From assembly GCF_001039355.2 (NCBI RefSeq), contig NW_019775614.1, positions 114,065 through 178,064 of the forward strand: 64,000 bases of DNA, written 5' to 3'. The notes beneath the pieces are model-generated. The model saw only the letters and a list, made by a program, of their open reading frames with translations. It was not told the DNA's origin and did not search any database. The DNA is from Lingula anatina (Eukaryota > Brachiopoda > Lingulata > Lingulida > Lingulidae). The position numbers and the translations under genes were made by a program. Shown piece after piece: positions 23,885 through 35,544 of this stretch. Position 1 is the first letter of the stretch; each line of letters begins with the position of its first letter.

Positions 23885-26788
23885 ATGGCTCACTCTTGTC
23901 CAGTTCCCTTCACTTTCCCCGCAAGCAGCATGCCTGAGCAGTTCTCCAGGGGCAATATATTAATTGTTGGGGATTCTCTGCTTACCCATCTAAAAGACAA
24001 CTATTCTCCATTTTCGGACCTTCATACCACAACTTTATCAATTTACGGTGCCAAAATTGAGCAGGTTTTTTCAGGCATCCTAAAAGCAAACCTGTTTCTC
24101 GCGGATTTTGACATTTTGGTTTTACACGTGGGCACCAATAACATAAAATTGCCTTCAGAAAATGTAAGCACTTGTCTAACAAAATTCCGTGGCCTTGTAT
24201 CTCAAGTTTGTGGTATTAACCCCAACATAAAAATTTGTATTTCGGCTGTACTACCCCGCGAGGTAGACAAATTTAAACACATCACCCATCCTCTTGCTCA
24301 AAAGCATGTTATCAACTCTTTTGAATACGAAGTACAGCTTGTTGAACAAAAGCCTACTTTTAGAATGTCAATCTCAGCACTCTTTATATTTTTTGGACAG
24401 TACTGAGATATTCAAAAAACCTCAGGCTGGAAAATTATTGGCACGTGATGGGCTGCATTTGAATTTTCTAGGTATCAAAACATTAAGTGGAGACCGGGGC
24501 ACGTTCGGCCCCGGGGCACGTTCGGCTTTCACTCGTATTTTCCTTAATTAACACTTTTGGTCCAGCAGCGACCCCTTTATGTGTCACATGATCTATTTAG
24601 CGGATACTACAAAAATAAGGCTTCTGTGGTGCACTCCGTTCGGAAGATATGATTGAAAAACTTATTTTTCACGTGTAAAATTTTTTAAAAGGTTTTTTGA
24701 TTTGGGTCTACTTCAGCATTAATTAGTTGAATTACTGTCACCAATGCATTATAACATAAGAGCATATAGAAAGCCAATTTTAATGAGGTATGACACCTCA
24801 CTGTCGACTTGTTAATTATGTTGCTATGGTAACATACATTCGGAATGCAGGCTTGGGGTAAGTTCGGCCCCTCAAGGTGGGGCACGTTCGGCCCCTGGGT
24901 TGGGTACGTTCGGCCAGGGGCCGAACGTGCCCCTTGGCTTTGGCTTGATCTAAAAATTATTATTTTTAAGCCAAAAAAAGTTTGTTATATGCTAACATTT
25001 CAGCGCCATTAGTGGGGTTAAAACTTAAGCTGGTATCTTCACTTTTTAATTGTCGCCTTTTTTTCAACCACGCACGAAGCCTATAATTAAAATATTTAAT
25101 ACATGTACATATCATTAACTTATATTTTTCAGAGAAACACTATGGCATCTAGCCAGAAATATTAACATTGTTTAAAGATCACTGGAGTTGTCATCTAGTT
25201 TTCTTTTAAATATTTTCTTAACGTGGCATTATTTCAAACAAATTGTGTATGTTAAAATGTTATTTGTGATTACAGTTGAAGTTTTGCGTTTGAACGCTTT
25301 GTTGTGATCAAATGTTAGAAAGTTTTCCCGTTGGATTAAATGTGGGGTTTCAATACTGACGTAGGTCAGTTCCTTCATGTTCTGTTATTGATATACATGA
25401 GAAGTATAAAGACCTATGCATTTAAAAAAATAGTAGCTCAATACATGTAGTTCAAGGACATACATGTACCAAACAAACAATTTCAATTAGGCCTAAATAT
25501 CTTTCTAAAACCTAACTAAATTATTTATTTCAAGTGTATCGTCACAGTTTAGTAGCTAATTTAGCACCAAAATACCTATTTTTTAAAAAATAAAAATACC
25601 TTAAAAGGTATTCATGTGAAATGGAAATAAAAGAAATCGGTAAGAGAGTATTTGAATTTGCAGGCCGAACGTGCCCCAGGCGGGGGCACGTTCGGCCACG
25701 TGTTGGAAATTTATTTCATGTTAAATTTCTTTAAAATGCAAGGTCTTCTTTTCATTTAAACAATGTATAAAAAAAGGAAATTTAGCAGTCTATCTACTCA
25801 AAACACATCATTGAGATTCGTCGTCAAGCAGCTGAACTACAACCGATCAAAGGAAAAGGGGCCGAACATGCCCCGGTCTCCCCTAGTTATCTGTCCTGCA
25901 GTATGTCCAGTTAGCTCAGCCATTCCCCCTCTGTCTTCAGAGGAGGACTGGCCAGCTCTCCCCCCTCCCTCAGTGAGCCTTCACACTTCACCTCTCAAGC
26001 TAGCATCCACGCAACACAACAACACACCCAAACCTCAGCAGACCAAGCTTGCACCCACACCAGCCAAGCCTGTGTCCTCCTCCACAGTACCACAGGTAAG
26101 GTGCAGTCCTCACACGCACAAGCAGGCACCACTCAACATTCGCAGAAAATCATATTCCAGGCAGACAACTTCTAAATACAAGCATGTGCACCCAAAACTT
26201 AGACGGCCAGTCACCATACATGACCTCCAGAGTCCTCCCATTATCTGTAAAAACAGATTTGCCACTCTTCATGTGGAGGAGCCTGAAGATCATGAGAATG
26301 ATGACTGTATCACCAATGAGCATGCAGTATCATCACAAGCAAGTCACCCCATCATACCTGCACAGAAACAGAAGTTAGTAGTGTCCCTGTTTCAGAAGTC
26401 TACTAATATCAGACTCAGAAATGCGGACACTTCTAACCAGCAAAGTGCTTACACTGCTACCAATAACAATTACAATACTCCTTCTTCCAACAACACTGCA
26501 CACAGAAACACTGGCTGTGCCAGGGAAACCATAGGGATTTTCTTTCTGATGACATTTCTTTCTACTCTGTTATTTCTTGTAGGGATTGTGCTGTCTGTCT
26601 TGGAAGCACCACCATGTCTGGTGGTGAGTGTTGCACTGATCATTGCTAAAGTAGTTAGTGCCAAAGCCTGGGTTGGTAATTACAACGTCAATTTAGTTAA
26701 AAAGAAGAAAAGAGGCAAATGCTTAGAGAGGCAGAAACGCAGGAATGGGCGGAGTAGATGTAAAAAGAGAAAAAAACTGCTTATATAG
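23885..26788 (+). pseudogene. Transposon ORF A: SGNH hydrolase plus Ser/Pro linker and membrane-like tail
   Basis: SGNH/GDSL hydrolases are esterases or lipases. Block I is ILIVGDSLL (near 23960), block III VLHVGTNN (near 24125) and block V DGLHLN (near 24450), giving the Ser, Asn and Asp-His catalytic positions. A one-base change in a T run near 24392 moves the frame. At 24484 the frame enters a TA-flanked transposon and resumes exactly in phase after 25885. The rest is Ser/Pro/Thr-rich, then has two hydrophobic stretches (from IGIFFLMTFLSTLLFLVGIV at about 26536) and a Lys/Arg-rich end. SGNH domains are known in ORF1 of some CR1/L2 retrotransposons, but no reverse transcriptase is visible here. 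Confidence 0.7.
24486..25883. mobile_element. 1398-bp TA-target element inserted in ORF A
   Basis: Flanked by TA at 24484-24485 and 25884-25885. Ends are inverted: GGAGACCGGGGCACGTTCGG at the left and its near-complement (CCGAACATGCCCCGGTCTCC) at the right. The word ggggcacgttcggcc or its complement recurs in clusters at about 24496-24530, 24850-24935 and 25662-25698. There is no transposase ORF, so it is probably a non-autonomous Tc1/mariner-group element. Taking out 1400 bp rejoins the two halves of ORF A in phase. Confidence 0.8.
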
Positions 26789-29307
26789 GAGATACTGGAG
26801 GTGTAAAGAAAGCAAACTTTGGTGCAGAGCTGTTTCAGAGTGTATGTAGCAGTGATAGAGAAGTTTTTGATGAAAAAGTATTGGGTAACATGACACTTGT
26901 GGATCATAAAATAGATATTGCTGAAAACACAGTCTGTCATGGGAAAGTAGCAGTTGGTGATAGTGATGTTGGCATAGTGGATGATGTTAGGAGTTGTAAA
27001 ACAGAGGTCTTGAACAGTAAAATAGAAGAAAAAGGACCATTTATATTTGAAGTTGACATGTTTGAATCCAAACATTTCATTGCTCATGATGGTAAAAAAC
27101 TTCCAGTTTCATTGATAGTTACATTGATTGACAATACTTGTTTCAATATTGATGGAAGGTACAGCATCTATTCAGGTAGCAAGCTTCTAAGTGTACATGA
27201 TGTAGTAGAGTTTCCTAATAAGGTAGTGGTCATGATGAAAGACTTAGGTGGGGCAGGAGATAGTGATGAGGAATTGAAGCCAGCTAGTAAACAACCATGC
27301 AGTACGTGCTCACTGTCTAGTATTCCTACCATTCAGTGTCAGAATCCTTCAGTTTCGATAGGACTTGCTTACTCCAAGAAAGAATTGCTGCAGTGTTTTC
27401 AGTTGACCAAGTCACAGATACAGCATGTAGAGAGTGATGTGGTACAGCTGTGTAGGGTGCACTACAATAAACTGTATACATTTAGGGAATACTTTAAGTG
27501 TTTAATTTGTAAGAAAAGGTTTGAAAAGACACTACAAAGAAAGGTAGATCTGGAAGCATTAAAATGGTATGTGGAGAAGAGCAATATATCAGTTGAGGAT
27601 GTGTCACATAGTAAGGTCTGTAAACCATGTAGCATGAAAGTATCACGGGCAAATATTAAATGTGAAAATGAGATGTCTGACATTAAGCAAGAAGTTCTTT
27701 CTGTTTCAGATGAAATAGCTGGTATTAAATCATGTTATACTAATTATTTAAGTAGTGATAAACCTTGTAGTAGTGAGGATGTTTTTCAACATGCTTTCTC
27801 CTTTGTAGTGTTACATTTAGCAAATGAGTTATTAAAATGTCATACTGTATTATTAGATGACCTTATGGAATTATTACTTGGTAAGATGGGTGATATTATA
27901 TCAAAATATGGAATAGACAAACATATTACGGATTTGTTGCCAAATAGTTACCAAAGTATTGTTGTTTCGAGGTTGAAAACACTCTTTAGTCATAGTCTTA
28001 TTTTACGAAGTGTTCCAGATAAGCCCAGTTTAGGAACATTATTATCACGTAGTGATGGCAATGATGTGGAATCTCTTTTGTTATTGCATAAGGGTAAGAC
28101 GAAACAGCAGGAGAGTGGTAAGCAAGATAATACAGATGAGATCATCTTGGAAAGGGCAATAAATATTTTGAGACAAAGGTTAATTGCTTTCTCAAAAAGA
28201 AAAATGACCGTGTCCATTGATAGCTTTAAACCTGAAGAATTCATAATGAACTTGGATCCTGTCATTTGGAATTTTACCTATCAATTAACAATGGGGGTAA
28301 GAGAATTTTCTTTATTTAGAAGACATATCTTTGATTGGAATGTTCCATTTATGGCAAATTTACATGATAGTAAGGTTTACAATGCAAAGCGCATTTTCAA
28401 TAGATTAGGTGTAATATCAGTAGTGCATAGGTGTTTTAGTAATGAAATTGATGACCCTGTAGGTCTTATATATTCAGATGTCATTGACAAATACAGTTCT
28501 TCATCTTCTGAATTATTTGAGGTTTCTAATGCGTTTGGTTTTTCTTATTCCAAATCTCACTATACTAATTTCCAGGTGAGTATCTCAGAGGACATAATAA
28601 AAAATTTAAGGAAAGGTGAACCATTTTTAGCATCAGATTCTTTTTGGATAGCATCTGTAGATAATGTAGATGTGGACAGTAGTAATGCTAGGGTTTTAAG
28701 TGGAGATAATAAGAGAGCATTTCACGGTACATCAGTGCAGGTTTGTTCACCACAACCAACTAATATAAAATTGTCTGCAACTGATAAATAAATTTAGACA
28801 TTTTATTTTTGAAACAGGAGATGCAGTATATTCAAGGTATGTAACAAATAGCACCTACTTATCATTTTTTGAAGCATTGTCTATTTGGGCAAATAGAGGA
28901 ATACAAGGTAATGCAACTCCTCAGTATATTCTACATAAGGTTAAGGAATTGATTTCTTTGCCAGAAAATATTGCGTATTTGGATAACTTGTCTGATAGCT
29001 TTCATGATAACTTCTGCAAGACTCAGAATTTTTTTAATTTTGCACATAGGTTAGATAAAATAGGACAGTCATTGTCACCAGATACCCCTGAGCTGTTAGG
29101 TGTAGTTTGTCTTTTTCACAGGCCCATTTATATTTATCGTGAAGAAGGGGGCATCTTCTCTGAGTGTGTGAGATATGCAGCAAACATTTTTAAGTCTAAC
29201 CTATCAAATTAATAAGATATGAATATGAAAGGATAGCATGTTATGACTTGATAATGGATATGGAAAATGATGAAAATCCACAGAATATTGACGATATTGC
29301 GCTATTA

Positions 29308-31363
29308 CACTGTAAAAACAGTGTTTAGCTCCTAAACACATTTCTAAGCGCCTGTTTTGTCTCACTTTTTCCACGCGTTTAGCTCCTAACATGCTTAGCT
29401 TCTTAACACGTTTCACGCTTGTGTTTAGCAGTATGACGCGTTTGACGGCTTATAAATGTAGGGTGTATTTGTTTAACCTTTAGGTGCTAAGGGTTTCAGT
29501 CGCACACACGCGCGCACGCGCACACACACACACACACACACGAACTCACGGTCACTTTTAACTGCTATAGTTATCTCTTTCTATAACAGGGTACCGTGAA
29601 CTGTCAACATCGTTGACTTCCCACTATCATCTTTACAGCTGTACTTATTCATCCTTATGTTAGCTGACCTTGCGAGGAAGTTTATTGGAATGTATTTCTG
29701 AAAAGCAGGTTAGGAAAATTCACTAGTTCACTAAAGGCAAGAAACAACTATCAATTTTACTTTAAAACACCTTTCTCCATATTTTGATAAAATGCGATAC
29801 GGTATTGATATCTATTATTTTTTTTTCCGAAAGTAACGAACAATAGAACATCAGGATCATATTGGGGTATTCATTATAATGCTTTATTTAAGCTTTCATC
29901 ACATGCTGGTTATTTCGGTACCGATAGTCCGAATATTTGTACCGCTCTAGTCGCCGACTAACCCCAAGCCCATTTTGGAATTAACCACTAACTGTAATTC
30001 AAACAGCATAAGACGTGTTTTTGTTATTTATATAAAAATGTTTTCAAAACATTATATAATGTTTTTCCAGAATGTTATAAACACGCTGATAAAACTCCAC
30101 AAAATGACGTTACATGTATCATAAAATTGTGTAGAAACGGTCTTCGAATCTTTTTACAAATTATAACGTTACTGTACATCATTTTGCATGGAGTTAAAAC
30201 ACCCATAACGTTACCATAATGTTCTTCTATACCATTACCAGCATGTAACCATCTGATAACGTCGTGAAATCGTTATTTGTTATTGGATTATTACTTAAAG
30301 GTACATACAGTATGAATCGAGCATCGGTGGAGCGTGGGTTGCCAGTAACACATATAAACCACCTCTACTAGATTCTTATACGACTCAAATAAAGTCGACA
30401 TGCCAAGGGACAAACTGAATAAATCATTCGATCAGCCATAAAAGAGCTTTAGACTGCTCTTTTAATTTTTGGTCAGAAATTTAACCTACTTATGTGACCT
30501 ACTTTTCTGCCCCATGTATATACAGGATAGTAAGCTAACAGAAAAATCCATTCAAATAACATTTTTCGGCGAATATTAATCAATGCCTTCTGGCAATTCC
30601 CTTAATTATACTTTTTGAAACTATATACTGGTATTTGGTTGGTTTTTGAGCAAAAAATTGACTTTGTATGCATCTTTAATAGGCCTATTTTAAATAAGCA
30701 CGCGTTACTGCAAGGAAGGACACCAAGCGTTCGAGCAGATTGCTCCACGCCTTCAACAGCTCCACACGTTTACAAGGGGGGGGAGTGTTAAGCCAAATTG
30801 TTGAGCCTTGTAATAAACTTATGGGACCGGTGAAACAAATCACATAGCTAAAAGTGTGACACTTCTAAGAATGTTAAACATTTTTATTTCTTCTGAAAGA
30901 AGCTTGAAAAGCTAAACTTGTTGTTCAGCTACCCTCTACCAGGGCGACAGATGGATTTTTCACAGATATGTCTCTAGATAAATAGATAGTCAATTTGGTC
31001 TGATGTCACCTCAGCAAAAAATGTCCCCAAGAACTGCGGCCTTGATAGAGGGTATTGTTCAGCAGCTCCACGCGTTTAGGAATTCCACACCTATAGCAGC
31101 TCCATATGTTTAGCAGCCTCACGCGCTTAGCAGGGGAAGTGCTTAGACAATGTGCTTAGCTTGTGATAGACTTATTATAGATCCATATACCGGTGAAGCT
31201 AAGCACATAGCTAAACGTGTAACACTGCCAACGTGTCTAGCATTTTCTTCTGTGAAACGCTTGAAAAGCTATACGTGCATAGCTTTTACACATATTTCTA
31301 AATGCGTATAGGTGCTTAACGTATGTTGTATGTATTTAAATGCTAAGCACTGTTTTTACAGTG
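29308..31363. mobile_element. 2056-bp TA-target element inserted in ORF B
   Basis: The ends are CACTGTAAAAACAGTG and its complement, flanked by TA at 29306-29307 and 31364-31365. Subterminal sequence repeats gtttagc and taaacac words at both ends. A (CA)n run lies near 29520 and a smaller element at 30930-31054. No transposase is visible. Insert plus one TA is 2058 bp, a multiple of three, so the host frame is the same on both sides. Confidence 0.8.
30930..31054. mobile_element. 125-bp hairpin MITE, copy 1
   Basis: Ends taccctctaccagggc and its inverted counterpart (gccttgatagagggta). A second copy is at 61758-61884, sharing acagat and the agatatgtctct core. Confidence 0.7.
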
Positions 31364-31454
31364 TACCTTCCTTGTTAACAGTGTTTGGGATTAACCCCTT
31401 ACATAGTATTTCCCATGAAGAATATAAACCATTGGTAGGAAAAAAGGCATCAAA

Positions 31455-34400
31455 ATGGAAGATATAGACCCCACATTACTTTCCACTGTATTTGACGCGG
31501 ATTCCTTGGCTTTTACTTCTCTTTACAACCCTAGCCAACCTTCCCCTCACACTCAACTTTCCTTGGCAGACTTCCAGGTAACTGATGAAGAACAGCACCA
31601 AGCTACAGCATTAGGCAACAAACTTTTCAATTTCAGTTTAGGGCACCATTGTTTTGCTGAAAAAAGTATTGGGTTAGATGAAATTGAGAATTATCCCAAT
31701 ATTCTAAAAGGATATTTTTCAGTGCATGAGCCAGTATTTAAGGAAAAATCTCAAATTACATGTATATATTTTAGTATAACTGATAAAACGTCTGATTCAC
31801 CAGATACAATGAAAGTGATTTTCGGGTAGTTATATAATGTTATGGGTGTTAGCAAAAAGATAAAGAATTTAGTGGTTGTAGGTGATGCCAAATTATATGA
31901 TATTTTAGTTAAGCTTAAGTTAGAATTTTCCACAGAATTAAAATGGTTACTCCCATATATAGGAGATTGGCACACCCTCAAGAATTATCAAGGTGTATTA
32001 ATGAAGTGATATGGAGAGGCAGGACTAAGGCATTTTATTGAGCTGTTCCATAAGGGTAAGACTGCCTCTGCTGTGTTAGGTGCATTGAATTTCACAAAAA
32101 CACATGAGTTTTTACTACAGGTTTGGGAGGCAATGTATAGGCATGAGTTAGCTGTGTTTTTAAAGTATAGGTCGACAGTGTTGTCTGAAAGAGATAGGTG
32201 TGAGTTTTCATTGAGGGATATCTGTGATAGGATGAATGGGGTAGATTCAGAGTTCCAGGCATTTAATGAATTGACTGATATGAATAATGACATAAAGGAA
32301 GAATTTAACAATTTCACATCTAAAATGATAGCTAAGGATGAGACTTGGGCCTTTTGGCACAATTTTATTCATAGAGATTGTTTTGCATATGTAGCATACT
32401 ATTTAGCCATACGTTCAGGCAATTGGCAATTAAGGAACTTTTCGATAAAACGTGTTACAAAGCTTTTTCACAGTGTCCAGTCTAATTTTTATTACCGGCT
32501 ACTTCCCCACCATTTAGCTGACCTCAAAACTTTCCCCACATCTGTTCTTAAACATTTTGAATCTGGCGGATTTGTCATAAATCTAACTGAAAGGCCATAT
32601 AGCAGTATAGCATTAGATGAGGCACACGAGACTTGTATAAACAGGGACATTAAGAAGGCTATTAATTATCCATCAGAAGATGTTTTTTCTAGGTTAGTTT
32701 ACTATTTACCATATAGGGCTAGGGTATTGAAAAACTTTGAGTATTTGCTACCCAGTAGTAAGAATTATGAGTTACCTTTCAAGCAAAATTCAGTTAAGTC
32801 ACAATTTGAGAATAACATTAGGTATTACATTCAGTTTATTGAATCTAGTCAGTGTTCACTTTTTAATGTACATTTAGACATGTTAGATCAAGAAAATGGT
32901 ATTTCACTTATTCATATCTGCACACAAGAAAATGCTGATGAAAATCAGCGGCGGGATTTACTTAACTTATTAGAATTAGGTAGTGAAGAATTAAATAAGT
33001 TTACTAAACACAAAATAATAAAAGTAGATGACAGCAGGGCTTATAGTAGGAAAAGAAAATTATTGCATACTTTTGGCACTAATCTAGAAACTAAGTCAAA
33101 CAAAAAACGCCAACTTAGTTATCAGAAACTAGTGACAGATAGTTTACGTAAGCAATTGAATTGGACAAAGAAAGGAAAATCACTCCCTGAAAATGTGCAG
33201 CAAATTGTACCTTACCCCTTAGCTATATGTGGGGAGGACGGGGCCCCGTATAAAGGAAATAAGTCTTCAGCCAGACACTTCTTCCAAAACATGTACCCAC
33301 AAGCATTCAGTGTAGGATTATCAGAAGATATAGTCTTTACAAGTATAGTTTTGGATGCCATGTTCCAAATTAATACCCCCCCCCTTTACCCTTACAAAAA
33401 ATTTCAAACAGTATGCACAGTTATTTTACAATAGGCATGTATTTCCCGTTTCTCAAGAAGGAAGTCAAAGAAGTTCATGTAGTATTTGATAAGCCAGGTG
33501 GCGTAAATAATTTTGATCCTAAGCAAGTAGAAAGAGATAGGAGAGATAGGGGTTCAGTAGCAATAAGCATTGATAAAATTACACATACATCTTCTCTTCC
33601 TAATGTCTGGCATGATTTCTTAAAGAATAGGTCCAACAAAAGTAAATTAGTAAGTTATTTAGGTGCAACTTTATTGCAGATTCATAGTGAACAGGAACAC
33701 TTTAATGAAAATGCAAAACTATTTGTAAGTGGCTGTTTTGATGGCACGTGTAAGGTAGCTGTTCGTGGAAATATTAGGGAAGATCCTTCATTCAGTTCCA
33801 ATCATGAAGAGGGTTACAGTTTAGTCTGGTTACATAGCTTAAATAGTTTTAAAGATAATATTATTATCCTTTCACCAGATACTGGCCCCCGTTTCACAAA
33901 AAAACTTAAGTCGGTTTCCCTGACTTAGGGCTTGGTTACCAACGTAATTAAGTCGTTACGTCACTAAGTCCCGTTTCACAAAGAATCTAAAAGGTCGCTT
34001 ACGTCGTTTTTTTCTTAGCCGTAAGTCGACAATGTCAAGCCTCCTCGGGAGGAGACTTAAGTCGGCAAGCTCAACTAAAACTCGGTAAATGAGAGCATAA
34101 ACAACAAAAATTTGGAAAGAACATACCTCCTTCAAGATATTGTGTTATAATATCCTTGAATAGCACTGACATTTATGGAATATTAAAATAAAAAATAAAA
34201 TTCCACTTTACCCAGCCGATCGCGTGTTTGTTTATGTTTTTGACCGCTAGACGTCCCTCAGTAGTGTTCCACGACAAGCTAATGTTTAACTGTTACTTTG
34301 AAGTTGTATTGAAGTTAAACTTATCAATAAAGTTCAAAAACAAACTTTGTTTGTGTTTTGGCTGACTTTTATTGTTGATAAACGATCGTTCTCGGCTGAA

Positions 34401-35544
34401 AGAGGCCATGAAACGTCATGTCTTGTGAAACTTTTGCAATTTACACCTCCTTTTCTTGAAGAGTTTCTCGTGCGCGTCGACTACGGTAAGCACGCCAAGC
34501 TAAGACGTTAGATTCTTTGTGAAACACTCCAAGTCGACTTCAGCTAAGTCGACCTAGCTAGGCCACCCAGCTCGAGTAAGACGTCTACGGATTTAAGATT
34601 CTTTGTGAAACGGGGGCCTGATGTCTTAGAAATAGGACTAGGCCTGTTTGATAGTAGGGAGTACAGGAATAAGCATGTTTTTATTAAAGTAGGGCTCAAA
34701 CCTTATGAGGATATTTATGTGGATGTAAAAAAATTGCATCTTTGTCTGGTTTCTGATCCTGATTTAGGTACTTTAGACAGGGAAAATGTTGGTAAAATTA
34801 TGCAGGTTTTATTTATTTCCTCAGGTTGCGATTTTGTTTCATTCTTCAGAGGATTTGGTAAGAAAAGCTTCTATACCACTTTCTATAGGTATGCAGACTT
34901 CATATCAGGAAGTAGGGCTGTGGGGTCTCTTGACCAAGTAGGCATAGGAGATTTTAAAAATGGACTTCTTGCTTTTTGCCGACTTTTAGGATTTTAAAAA
35001 ATGTTGTAATGCATTTTTGCATACTAACCCAGATTGCAACCCAGTCAGTTATTTCAGAAGTTTATATGATAATAGTAAGACTTATATAGACAATGTACAT
35101 TGCTGGTTAGCTAATATCAGGTCTGCATTGCTGGATACAGAGCCTCTAGAGCATGTTTTGCCACAAAATGACACTGGCTTAGGTCTTGTTATATTAGTCA
35201 GATGTGGAAACAGTTAGGTCAAAACCAGATAGAATATTTGGATGTTTTGGAATGGGGGTATGAAGTTATAGATGGGACACTTAGGTATAAGTTTGTTACT
35301 GATCAGGTAAATGAGGTAGTACAAGGTAATTATAATTTTTTAATGAAAGGCTGTAGTTGTAGGTATGCAGACAGTGCATGTGGGAATAGGTGTGGGTGTA
35401 GGCATAAAAAAGGGTATGTGGTCTTAGTTGTAAATGTGGAGGGGAATGTCTTAATAGTGTAGAGAATTTAAACAGTGAGGAAGTATTGATAGAAAATAGT
35501 GACAATGAGAATAGTGATAGTGATGCTGAAGACCTTTTTTAATT
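31455..35544 (+). pseudogene. Transposon ORF C: transposase-like protein with D2H, PIN/XPG-like and CxC motifs
   Basis: Starts MEDIDPTLLSTVFDADSLAF. One frame runs to 33434 with in-frame stops TAG (31827) and TGA (32007). Motifs seen: VVVGDAKLYDIL (31880), PYIGDWHTLKNYQ (31965, the D2H signature), EVHVVFDKPGG (33480), SPDT..DVLEIGLGL split by the insert at 33885-34617, ISSGCDFVSFFRGFGKKSF (34825, like the GCD..GIGK motif of XPG/FEN nucleases), MWKQLGQNQIEY (35205) and a Cys-rich tail (CSCRYADSACGNRCGC, then CKCGGEC after a shift). Frameshifts occur near 33400, 34985, 35190 and 35415. It would have cut and joined transposon DNA. It is now inactive. The family name is inference. Confidence 0.75.
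33885..34617. mobile_element. 733-bp GCCCCCGTTTCAC-ended element inserted in ORF C
   Basis: Ends gcccccgtttcacaaa and its complement, flanked by CTG on both sides (33882-33884 and 34618-34620), a likely 3-bp target duplication. The interior matches the composite at 20594-21808 without its nested 480-bp insert. Removing it with one CTG (736 bp) joins SPDT to DVLEIGLG in frame. Confidence 0.8.

Larger units (their letters stand above)
26764..31467 (+). pseudogene. Transposon ORF B: zinc-binding region and OTU-like segment
   Basis: A 636-codon frame runs from the ATG at 26881 (open upstream to 26764) to a stop at 28791. It holds a Cys/His cluster near 27450-27630 (CRVHY, CLICKK, CKPC), probably zinc-binding. 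It also holds a block typical of a large transposon-borne family: FNRLGVISVVHR, FWIASVDNVDV and AFHGTSVQVCSPQP. After a stop or frameshift, 28820-29212 reads SFFEALSIWANRG ... SPDTPELLGVVCLFHRPIYI, resembling the helix and final strand of an OTU cysteine protease. The catalytic Cys position is not evident. A further frameshift near 29210 leads to NENPQNIDDIALL-like sequence (29230-29307), cut by the element at 29308-31363. It resumes in phase to a stop at 31465-31467, overlapping ORF C. Confidence 0.6.
23885..35544 (+). mobile_element. Very large multi-gene DNA transposon, decayed (Academ-like?)
   Basis: Three successive plus-strand coding units share codon style and broken frames: SGNH hydrolase/membrane ORF (23885-26788), zinc-binding/OTU-like ORF (26764-31467) and transposase-like ORF (31455-35544). 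The span given is the coding span. True termini were not found. Three younger elements (24486-25883, 29308-31363, 33885-34617) account for about 4.2 kb. The last ORF matches my memory of a large family of uncharacterised invertebrate and fish transposase-like proteins with GDWH, a GCDY..GIGK-type XPG/PIN motif and a CxC-rich tail. Academ is my best superfamily guess. A search against curated transposon proteins would settle it. Confidence 0.7.

Noticed and set aside
23885-24560. Reading the SGNH ORF as a host lipase gene or as ORF1 of a CR1 retrotransposon
   Set aside because: It continues in phase into the transposon-style ORF A, and no reverse transcriptase or endonuclease is found nearby.
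29520-29550. Short regularly spaced repeats that might suggest a CRISPR array
   Set aside because: It is a (CA)n/(CG)n tract in a eukaryotic transposon, with no repeat-spacer structure. No CRISPR array is seen anywhere in the window.
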